A DNA stretch of 64,000 bases from positions 15,987,916-16,051,915 of the forward strand of contig OX457027.1 in the NCBI GenBank assembly GCA_949752745.1, written 5' to 3'. The notes under the pieces were generated by a model. It was not told the origin of the DNA. It ran no database searches and was given only the letters and a program-made list of their open reading frames with translations. Position numbers and translations under genes: made by a program. Origin of the DNA: Protula sp. h YS-2021 (lineage: Eukaryota; Annelida; Polychaeta; Sabellida; Serpulidae). Below are positions 17,142 to 23,840 of the stretch, one piece after another. The first letter of the stretch is position 1; every line of letters starts with the position of its first letter.

Positions 17142-17774
17142 CTACTGTGCTATAGACATAGCCTTATTTACATAAACGAAAGGTATGTCATGTGGTAAAA
17201 TACCAGTACGAATGCGAAGGTGTTCTTCTGTTTTTGGTTTTAAGTCAATAAGCAAATAACCAAAAGGTTTGGTTGTAGCGTCTTGAAACGCTTCAATTAA
17301 AAATTGTGATTTGCCTGGATACATTTGACGTGCTAATGTTGTAATTTGTTGATTATCTCTTGGATTCTTAAACAAAATAATATAATTAGAGTTCAAACTA
17401 ATATTTCGCATTTCTTTTCCTTGATGAAACAAATTGTGCACAATAAACAGAATGCTCAAATTATTATGACTGCTAGCCACGCTAAACAAACGCGTCATAC
17501 GTTCATCGCTATGACACTGTGTCATTAAGTCATCAATAACCAAGAGATTAGTTGTTTTAGGATCAAATCGGTCTTCAATGTCTTCTGGTATACCTTTATG
17601 AAATATTACCTGACGCATAGACTTGTATAAAGGTTGGTCTGCACCATATAACCATAAAATATGTTGTGGTGGTGGATAAATGAGTTTATGCTCAATAATA
17701 GCTTTCACTAGAGATGTTTTTCCACTTCCAGTGGGTCCAGAACATAAACATGTAAACGGGTGTTTGAATTGCAT
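17142..17774 (-). CDS. Genome-packaging ATPase (FtsK/HerA type, Polinton ATP)
   Basis: 210 residues. Walker A GPTGSGKT lies at residues 13-20 and Walker B NLLVIDDLM about 60 residues later. A downstream SSHNNLSILFIVHNLF segment probably carries the sensor Asn, followed by an NPRDNQQITTLARQMYPG motif common to A32-like packaging ATPases. It would pump element DNA into the capsid. The start is 1 nt after the integrase stop, so the two are probably on one transcript. Confidence 0.93.
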   Translation of the reverse strand: MQFKHPFTCLCSGPTGSGKTSLVKAIIEHKLIYPPPQHILWLYGADQPLYKSMRQVIFHKGIPEDIEDRFDPKTTNLLVIDDLMTQCHSDERMTRLFSVASSHNNLSILFIVHNLFHQGKEMRNISLNSNYIILFKNPRDNQQITTLARQMYPGKSQFLIEAFQDATTKPFGYLLIDLKPKTEEHLRIRTGILPHDIPFVYVNKAMSIAQ

Positions 17775-17775
17775 G

Positions 17776-18873
17776 TTAAAACCACTGTATGTCTTGGTCT
17801 TTTGTCCAACTGTTGAATTTTTTCGGCCAGCCCATCCACTTCACAAAGTGTTCTGTTTGTCCTTTTCTTTTACGTGTTTTTAAAACTTTTTCCACTTTAA
17901 ATAATGAATCAGCGTCTTTTGAAACGGATTGTAATTCTTCTTCATAAAAATGACCATCTATAGGCTCATCCATAAAGTCTTTAAGTCTGTACAAGTTAAT
18001 ACCCTGTTTTCGACACCGATGCGTAATGATAAAGACTTCTTCAGTCCACTTCTGTTGATAGTCACGTTGAAATACATATTTCATATGAGAAATACGTACT
18101 TGAGCTTTTATTTTAAATTTATATGGTTTAACTTTTTTAGAAAATTTAATAGTGTCCATGTACATACGTTTCCATACTTTGGCTTCGTTTGTTTTATTTA
18201 CACCAGCAGGTGATAAGCCATGTAGTGAGGTATGAGGTCTATTGTTGTAATTAGCTACAAGTTGTTGTAAGATGTCAGTGTACTTGTATGTTTGATTTTG
18301 AAGAAAATAACGGTACATCAAACCTTTTACGGTACGTATGACACGTTCAGCATAATTCGCTTTGGTTTCATTTTTAGTTGTGTAGACATGAATACCTTGT
18401 TTTTTCAGAAATTCTTTCACCCACCGGTTGGTGAATTCTGTCCCTTTATCTGACCGTAACAACTTAGGTCGTCTGTCTGTTTTCTGGAAAATGGTTTTAA
18501 AGGCTTGTACCACAGAGTCATGTTTTTTATTTGGTAATGGTTCAATCCACAAATATTTAGAAAAAACATCAATGACGACTAGCAGAAAACGAATGCTTTC
18601 GTTGTGTGGAGAAAGATTGGTAACGTCAGCTAAATCTGTATCCCATAAGTCATCTATACCTTGTGTTATAATACGCTGTCGTTTAAATTTGTACTTGACG
18701 GGTTGTAAGAGTGTAAAGGCGTCTTGATCACGAATCCATTTTTTAACGTTATTATATGAAGTTGCTTTTCCTGTTTGCTTCAGAAGTTGATATAATTTAT
18801 AAGGCCCAGCAAAAGCACCAGGATGACTTGGATCAAAATAAATTTGATTTAAATAATCTTTCCATTTAGCCAT
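17776..18873 (-). CDS. Retrovirus-like integrase with C-terminal chromodomain (Polinton INT)
   Basis: 365 residues from the preferred ATG at 18873 (MAKWKDYL). An in-frame ATG five codons upstream at 18888 is possible. The RVE core shows the DDE triad as Asp80 in WDTDLADV, Asp142 in RSDKGTEF and Glu176 in NYAERVIRT. A chromodomain-like module (VEKVLKTRKRK...FVKWMGWP...SW) occupies about residues 315-360 and may guide insertion to histone-marked chromatin. The enzyme would integrate the element and create the 6-bp duplication seen here. The triad appears intact. Confidence 0.95.
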   Translation of the reverse strand: MAKWKDYLNQIYFDPSHPGAFAGPYKLYQLLKQTGKATSYNNVKKWIRDQDAFTLLQPVKYKFKRQRIITQGIDDLWDTDLADVTNLSPHNESIRFLLVVIDVFSKYLWIEPLPNKKHDSVVQAFKTIFQKTDRRPKLLRSDKGTEFTNRWVKEFLKKQGIHVYTTKNETKANYAERVIRTVKGLMYRYFLQNQTYKYTDILQQLVANYNNRPHTSLHGLSPAGVNKTNEAKVWKRMYMDTIKFSKKVKPYKFKIKAQVRISHMKYVFQRDYQQKWTEEVFIITHRCRKQGINLYRLKDFMDEPIDGHFYEEELQSVSKDADSLFKVEKVLKTRKRKGQTEHFVKWMGWPKKFNSWTKDQDIQWF

Positions 18874-19062
18874 GGTATAAAAACACATTCAGTAACAATA
18901 AAACCATTTATTTTACAATAGCATTAAAAACATTATATCTATGCTTAACTACAGCTTAACTATAACTCATGTTTATATGTATAACTGTTTCTATAACAAC
19001 CATTTTACTTTGAAAGTTCTTTTATTACACTTTCTATAACTCATGTTTCTATAACAAGCATA

Positions 19063-19446
19063 TTACTTTAAATGTTCTTTTATTAGACTGTCTATTTCCC
19101 TACTACTCTTCCGTAGTTGCTTCCACTCAGCTGGTGTAAGCAGTATACCTCGTTTGCTAGCATAAGTACGTCCATCTTTTGTGGTAATATAGTCGCGGAT
19201 ATTTACATAGAGTTTTTGCTTGTATCGACACACTTTCACACCTTTTCCATTCCCAATTGGGATGAGAACTTTTAAGTTTTGTTGTTGTGGTGTAGCACTT
19301 TCTTGCGTGAAGGCTGGTTCACCACTCACTTTCACACCTTGTGCAGTTGGGATAAGAACTGATTGTTTTAAGTGTTGTAGTATATTGTTTACACTTTCTT
19401 GTCTAGTAGCTGGTTCCTCACTAACTTTTATTTCTCCTGAATTCAT
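19063..19446 (-). CDS. PC4/Sub1-like single-stranded DNA-binding protein
   Basis: 127 residues from the ATG at 19446. A GTG four codons upstream overlaps the preceding stop and is less likely in a eukaryote. Residues about 68-125 resemble the PC4 domain: VCRYKQKLYVNIRDY, a G-R-x-Y...KRGI turn, LTPAEWKQL and a terminal helix (EIDSLIKEHL). The N-terminal 60 residues carry two imperfect repeats of the type KVSEEPATRQES/KVSGEPAFTQES. PC4-type proteins bind single-stranded DNA and act in transcription or replication. Here it may assist element replication. It sits 8 nt downstream of the 19455 gene. Confidence 0.65.
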   Translation of the reverse strand: MNSGEIKVSEEPATRQESVNNILQHLKQSVLIPTAQGVKVSGEPAFTQESATPQQQNLKVLIPIGNGKGVKVCRYKQKLYVNIRDYITTKDGRTYASKRGILLTPAEWKQLRKSSREIDSLIKEHLK

Positions 19447-19454
19447 GTTGACGT

Positions 19455-19868
19455 TCACTCCTCAGCGGTTCGTTTTAAAATGATGAGGAGTGACTGTGTT
19501 GTACCCTTATATTGTGTAGAAGTGTCCACTGGCGCATGCGTAACTAAACACATTTCTGCTACTAAAAAACGAATGTCTGGTAGCCAATCATAATCAGCCT
19601 TTTGTAATGCTAGTCCTAACATAAATTGTTCATGTGGTACACCAAGGCTGTTACACTTTTGTGTAAATTCCACCAACACTTGATGAATCGGTAAGTTAAG
19701 CCGTGCTTTTTTCCAGTATGTATTAAAGTATATAAACACAGAATCAAGTTTTTCATTCAAAGAAAAATGAGGTGTTAAAACAAAAGACTTTTCTCGCTGT
19801 AAACTAATGTACATCCAATGAGCATAACGTTTTTTAAATTCAAATTCCATTATGCGATACGATTCCAT
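19455..19868 (-). CDS. Right-end Polinton protein, WLP family (intact member)
   Basis: 137 residues from 19868, or 131 from a second ATG at 19850. The N-terminus (FEFKKRYAHWM) and the later CNSLGVP...LQKADYDWLPDIRFLVAE segment are shared with the broken gene at 20631-20932, so the two are paralogues. The protein at 21183-21701 is more distantly similar. It is predicted helical, with no recognised named domain, no signal peptide and no zinc ligands. It overlaps the upstream PC4-like/zinc gene by 29 nt and is followed after 8 nt by the PC4-like gene, so the three are likely co-transcribed. Confidence 0.6.
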   Translation of the reverse strand: MESYRIMEFEFKKRYAHWMYISLQREKSFVLTPHFSLNEKLDSVFIYFNTYWKKARLNLPIHQVLVEFTQKCNSLGVPHEQFMLGLALQKADYDWLPDIRFLVAEMCLVTHAPVDTSTQYKGTTQSLLIILKRTAEE

Positions 19869-20475
19869 GTGGTTCTACCTTAAGTTCACCACACACCTTA
19901 CAGAAATTGTCTGGTTCACAGTCTTTACAGTTGTATTTATGACAATGACACTTGTCTCCAAAGAACTCAGATCCACCACAGTACTCACAAATGTAAGCAA
20001 GTTGGTTGTACGCGTGTTTGTTACAATTTCTCACTTCTCTCAGATCCTCTTTCTTCAGCTCGCTTTCTTTCATACGTTGATGAAAAGGCTGTATTTTCAA
20101 TGTTTCATGACATTTTCCTTTCAACAGCTCTGCAACTTTTGGTATAATATCTAAAAATGTATTCCATTCCTCATCATTTAGGTTGATGTAGTTGTTGTAC
20201 ACTTTACTGTTCACTTCTCGAATCCAGTGAAAACTGACATATCTCTTTTCAGCAAACTTAATGACTGTAATATGTTTATCGTCAGAAAGTTTGAGTTCAT
20301 ATCCTTCATCTCGCATGTGGTAACTATTGACTCTTATTTTATCCCACATAAGAGTTGAGAGAACAATCCATCTTGACGAACGTAAAAGACGTGCAAAGCT
20401 TCCATATGCTCCTTCTTCTACACAGACTTGTAAGTTATGACTGATTTCAAATGATGTGTTCATGGTTGCGTTCAT
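19840..20475 (-). CDS. PC4-like protein with C-terminal zinc-binding cluster
   Basis: 211 residues from 20475. A second in-frame ATG lies at 20463. Residues about 75-115 resemble the left-arm protein at 12416-12754, ending in YINLNDEEWNTF, and both recall the strand-helix end of the PC4 fold. The C-terminus (about residues 155-200) is Cys/His-rich: CEYCGG, CHCHKYNCKDC, FCKVCGEL, consistent with two or three zinc sites. A regulatory nucleic-acid-binding role is inferred. The TATA box is at 20509-20517, and a 39-bp tandem duplication with CCAAT-type boxes lies upstream. Confidence 0.65.
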   Translation of the reverse strand: MNATMNTSFEISHNLQVCVEEGAYGSFARLLRSSRWIVLSTLMWDKIRVNSYHMRDEGYELKLSDDKHITVIKFAEKRYVSFHWIREVNSKVYNNYINLNDEEWNTFLDIIPKVAELLKGKCHETLKIQPFHQRMKESELKKEDLREVRNCNKHAYNQLAYICEYCGGSEFFGDKCHCHKYNCKDCEPDNFCKVCGELKVEPHGIVSHNGI

Positions 20476-20508
20476 GGTTGTGACTGTTGAGTAATACTAG
20501 AGTTCATT

Positions 20509-20517
20509 CCTTTTATA
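20509..20517 (-). promoter_or_regulatory. TATA box of the 20475 gene
   Basis: TATAAAAGG on the minus strand, about 34 nt before the ATG at 20475. Confidence 0.7.
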
Positions 20518-20564
20518 TGTCATATACCATATGACGTCATAAAAGCGTTAACCAATTATATTAT

Positions 20565-20642
20565 GAGTTGCTTGAAGACGTTATTGAATTTTTTAACCAA
20601 TCAGAGTTGCTTGAAGACGTTACAGAATTTTTAACCAATCAT
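20565..20642. repeat. 39-bp tandem duplication with CCAAT words
   Basis: Two near-identical copies beginning GAGTTGCTTGAAGACGTTA and ending TTTAACCAATCA lie upstream of the 20475 gene. A third AACCAAT word is at about 20549. They overlap the 3' end of the broken gene at 20631-20932. Confidence 0.8.
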
Positions 20643-20932
20643 ATTTGATTCCTCACCCCAATAGGCTATGAACCACTTTCTAACGAGTTCTTTTACTTCA
20701 GGCAGCCATTCATGTTCTGTTTTTTGCATAGCTTCCTGTATATTAAACCGTTGGTAAGGAAGATTCAATTCTTCACATTCATCCTTAAATCCATTGAAAA
20801 GAATATATGAAGAAACTATAACATGTGCACTTGACCATTTTTGTTAATGTCTTCCCACCATAGTGCTGGATTTTCTACTCGAATGCGTGAAAACATCCAT
20901 GTAGCGTACCAATCCTTAAATATTTTTTCCAT
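20631..20932 (-). pseudogene. Broken paralogue of the 19455-19868 protein
   Basis: The ATG at 20932 opens a 38-codon frame ending at a TAG at 20816. Similarity to the 19455-19868 protein then continues in another frame from about 20850 to a TAA at 20631. Shared features are the start (M-E-x-x-F-K-x-x-Y-A-x-W-M) and later C-E-E-L-N-L-P...Q-K-T-E-H-E-W-L-P-E-V-K-E-L-V. One frame change near 20845 therefore separates the halves. A TATA box at 20991-20999 still precedes it. The alternative is a short intron, but no good splice sites were seen. Confidence 0.6.
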
Positions 20933-20990
20933 AGCTCTGTCTTCTTCCACGTTTTTTTTTTTTTACTCTTCATGAATGTATTATGTTACC

Positions 20991-20999
20991 CCTTTTATA
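20991..20999 (-). promoter_or_regulatory. TATA box upstream of the broken 20932 gene
   Basis: TATAAAAGG on the minus strand, about 60 nt before the ATG at 20932. An A-rich stretch of at least 12 (minus strand) lies between. Confidence 0.6.
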
Positions 21000-21092
21000 T
21001 GCTGTGACGAAATGATGTGATGACGAAATGATGCGTCATTTCGTCTCTCACTGCTTTAACGAAATAATTTACATTCACTTCCGGAAACTGTG

Positions 21093-21187
21093 CTCATACC
21101 TGCGCTGCGTTGCTTGTCTTGTTCTCCACTCCCTCCAACTGTCTGCTGAGAAATGACTTCACTCTGCTGAGTTCACTCCCTTTTATA
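21093..21187 (-). promoter_or_regulatory. TATA box without an adjacent gene, followed by a consensus splice donor
   Basis: TATAAAAGGG (minus strand, 21178-21187) contains the TAA stop of the 21183-21701 gene. About 80 nt downstream is CAG|GTATGAG (21093-21102), a strong 5' splice-site match. The first ATG after the TATA, inside the donor, opens only 13 codons. This may be a leader exon for other minus-strand genes. No acceptor was identified. Confidence 0.4.
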
Positions 21188-21701
21188 CCCAACTGGTTGC
21201 TGAGTCAAGCTTTTCAAACTTCTTGCAAACGTTTGAATTCACTTCAACTCGTCCATGGTTGAATCGAACAAGGTCTGATACATTCGTCGTCAATGGAACA
21301 TCATCATCATAAAGTAAAATGATTCTTGCAGCTACAACTAACATGAGCTCAACTGCCCAAATTGTATTCGCGTTGATAAATGCTGAATCAATGTCATAAG
21401 TTGATATGATAAATGTTAAATCAATGTTATAAGTTGATAGTATATGTAGATCTTCACAGTCACGTAGAAACGAGTCGATGAAATCACTTGGAATAGTCTT
21501 TCCGACAGCTTCCCAATGCAGATGTAAATTCTTCACTTGCTGCATCCAATCCCATTCAAAAGTAGGAAGCTTTGAAAACACATAGTTAGTATAATTCACT
21601 TTGAAGACGTCGTCCATAGTCATACATCTGTCAAGAAGTAATGCTGACATTGTGAAGTCTTTTCTCGTCACACAATGTATTACTAGTTGACTAGTTGACA
21701 T
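21183..21701 (-). CDS. Right-end Polinton protein of unknown function (outermost gene)
   Basis: 172 residues from the ATG at 21701, about 13 nt downstream of a TATAAAAG box. Helical, with Trp-rich central segments and a short internal duplication (STYNID...STYDID, about residues 89-103). A hydrophobic helix (WAVELMLVVAARIILLY, about 115-131) could be buried or membrane-associated. Arrangement of Trp, Cys and the C-terminal VP motif faintly resembles the WLP family at 19455-19868. Its stop codon lies inside another TATA box, showing extreme compaction. No named family is recognised. Confidence 0.55.
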   Translation of the reverse strand: MSTSQLVIHCVTRKDFTMSALLLDRCMTMDDVFKVNYTNYVFSKLPTFEWDWMQQVKNLHLHWEAVGKTIPSDFIDSFLRDCEDLHILSTYNIDLTFIISTYDIDSAFINANTIWAVELMLVVAARIILLYDDDVPLTTNVSDLVRFNHGRVEVNSNVCKKFEKLDSATSWV

Positions 21702-21713
21702 GTTTCACTCATG

Positions 21714-21721
21714 CTTTTATA
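21714..21721 (-). promoter_or_regulatory. TATA box of the outermost right-arm gene
   Basis: TATAAAAG on the minus strand, upstream of the ATG at 21701. The spacing is short, so transcription may start close to or within the first codons, or use the ATG at 21647. Confidence 0.5.
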
Positions 21722-21731
21722 CTACTTCCAT

Positions 21732-21767
21732 GTAGCAATCCGTGCAGTCAGCCCCCCATGCTACAGA
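21732..21767 (-). repeat. 36-bp inverted copy of gene 1 coding sequence beside the right inverted repeat
   Basis: These 36 bases are the exact reverse complement of 3130-3165 inside the first left-arm gene. The copy ends at 21767, exactly where the right inverted repeat begins. Confidence 0.97.
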
Positions 21768-21887
21768 AGGTGTGCTCAAACCCGTACGGGTTTCAACACA
21801 CCTGTGCTCAAACCCGTACGGGTTTCAAAACACCTGAAAATACGGGTTTGAGCACGCGCGTGCTCAAACCCGTATTTTCCCACTACT
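21768..21887 (-). repeat. Right terminal inverted repeat of the Polinton
   Basis: 120 bp, reverse complement of 2522-2673 without the extra 32-bp palindromic block. It ends in CCCACTACT, followed by the TATTGC duplication. Confidence 0.93.
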
Positions 21888-21893
21888 TATTGC
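21888..21893. repeat. Right target-site duplication of the Polinton (TATTGC)
   Basis: Exact match to 2516-2521. Confidence 0.95.
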
Positions 21894-22680
21894 CCCTTTC
21901 CTTTTGTTAATCCAGACCATAAATTTGAGACTATCCTCCTTCATGGTTCAAAAGAGAATTGTCTGCCTCCCATACATTAAAGCTGTAATCCAGCAGAAGG
22001 AAATGTATTTTAGATCCACAGCTACTACAGGCTTTATAAGGGGCTTGTGTTATTGAATGAAATATTTCTTACACAGTTAAAAGATTAATATCCTAAATTA
22101 TTAAACATCTAATCTTTTTTATATTCTTGGCTCATTAATCTCTTCTATTTTAACTTAAAATATGGTATAAATCACGGTCTAGAATGAAATTAAAAATTAT
22201 TTTTACACAATATAACCTTTAAGGATCCTGTAGATATCCTAGAAGTTTCCTAGAATCTTTCAGTTTCCGTGAAATTGAGCTGGAAAACTCGAGAGATTTT
22301 TTAAATAGATATTAACTTCAGTTATATATGTTAGAATTCAATCATGTATGTTAGTATGTAGGTCTGGGTTATGTGTGTTCTCAGTTTCAAAGATTGTTAT
22401 AGACTAGTGTATTATTTTAATAACCTGTCAGCTCAGGAAATTTAATTAGAATTTATATTTTGTAATTTTGCAAAGAATTTATATATTCCCCGTAACATAT
22501 GCAGTGCAAATATTTTATAACAGCTGGAATGCATTTATTCTACATGGCGTCATTAATATTTTTGTACAACTATCTATTTATTTAAGGCATTACATTATCG
22601 TTCTGAATCTCAGACAATAGCCTGCAGTAATAAAAGCTTGAAGTTTAAGAGCAAAATCTGAATGTTAAACTTATCCAGCG
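21894..22680. other. AT-rich intergenic DNA, no gene seen
   Basis: No long frame, splice pattern or repeat structure was recognised. Confidence 0.6.
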
Positions 22681-22684
22681 ATCA

Positions 22685-23840
22685 TAATGGATTACTGTAA
22701 TTAGCCTATAGTCTAAGTAATTGCAGGAATTTTGGCCTGTAATCAGCCCATAGTATAAGCAATCATATTAATGCTAGCCTGTAATCAGACTATAGTCTAA
22801 GTAATTGTAGTAATGCTATTAGCCTGCAATTAGATTATGGTCTTAGTAATCGTAGTAATGTTAGACTATAATCACCCTATAGTATAGCAACGATTGTCTC
22901 AAATCAGCCTATAGTCTAAGTAATCGTGGGAATGTTGGCCTGCAATAATAATAGTCTAAGTAATTGTAGTAATGCTATTAGCCTGCAATTAGATTATGGC
23001 CTTAGTAATCGTAGTAATGTTAGACTATAATCACCCTATAGTATAGCAACGATTGTCTCTAATCAGCCTATAGTCTAAGTAATCGTGGGAATGTTGGCCT
23101 GCAATAATAATAGTGAGTTTTTATGTACCAATTTTTCAGACAACCTGCTCAAACCGGTTTACAATGTGCGCATACATGTATATAATTACGGATTACTTTT
23201 TTTAAAACTCAGGATTATTATAATTTCGACGTGGCCATATAGTGTCTCTGAAATCCCTATCTACTGGCACATACGCCTAACAATAATGCAACTCTAACTT
23301 GATATTAGAGGACTATATAAGCACACCAACATCCCTGGAGCTTTTGCAATTTGTCATGATTCCTGACCACGAGCGGGTTTCGAACTGGGCTAAAGAACAA
23401 CTGCATGCCTGGCAAGCGCCATTAATTACTCGGCCACCGAACCACCAAGACCCCGACTTTAACCACTCGGCCACCGAGCAATCAGACTATAGTCTAAGTA
23501 ATCGTAGGAATGTTGACCTGTAATTATTCTATTGTCTTAGTAATCGTAGTATTGTTGGCCTGCAATTAGATTGTGGTCTAAGTAATCGTAGTAATGTTAG
23601 CCTGTAATCAGCCCATAGTGTAAGTAATCGTAGAAATATTAGCCTGTAATTAGACTATAGTCTGAGTAATCGAAGTAAAGTTGGCCTGTAATCAGCCTAT
23701 AATCTAAGTAATCGTAGTAATGTTAGCCAGTAATCAACCCCATAGTCTAAGTAATCGTAAAAATGTTAACCTGTAATTAGACTATAATTTAAGTAATTTT
23801 AGTAATCTTAGCCTATAATCAGCCTATAGTCCAAAGTCCA
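22685..23840. repeat. ~42-bp minisatellite with a 159-bp higher-order duplication, interrupted by other sequence
   Basis: Units of the form AGTAATCGTAGTAATGTTAG, CCTGTAATCAGCCTATAGTCTA recur with substitutions from about 22685 to 23115 and again from 23484 to about 23840. Bases 22801-22959 and 22960-23117 are near-identical copies, showing amplification of a multi-unit block. The gap at 23118-23483 holds unique sequence and a SINE. Confidence 0.85.
23290..23482 (-). mobile_element. tRNA-derived SINE with duplicated A-box region
   Basis: On the minus strand, GGTGGCCGAGTGGTTAA (Leu/Ser-tRNA-like A box) occurs at about 23461-23477. A second GGTGGCCGAGT copy follows at about 23429-23439, then a GTTCGAAACC B box near 23375-23386. 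A Leu/Ser-tRNA-like head with a non-tRNA body is typical of bivalve SINEs. The duplicated head suggests a rearranged copy. It sits inside the minisatellite. Confidence 0.6.

Larger units (their letters stand above)
2522..21887. mobile_element. Complete Polinton/Maverick (adintovirus-like) element, 19,366 bp
   Basis: The element has terminal inverted repeats starting AGTAGTGGG, a 6-bp target duplication, and the diagnostic gene set: protein-primed family B polymerase, RVE-type integrase with chromodomain, FtsK/HerA-type packaging ATPase, adenain-like cysteine protease, double-jelly-roll major capsid protein and a penton-like minor capsid protein. Genes of the left ~60% read rightward and those of the right ~40% read leftward, converging at 12755-13169. 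Most frames are intact. The exceptions are a frame offset in the polymerase gene (near 9148-9161) and a disrupted small gene at 20631-20932. Such elements are thought to move by self-synthesis and may form virions. Activity of this copy cannot be judged from sequence alone. Confidence 0.97.

Noticed and set aside
23375..23479. Functional tRNA gene
   Set aside because: The A and B boxes are present but the tRNA cannot fold completely and the head is duplicated, as expected of a SINE.
22685..23840. CRISPR-like array
   Set aside because: Degenerate contiguous units without unique spacers, in a eukaryotic context.
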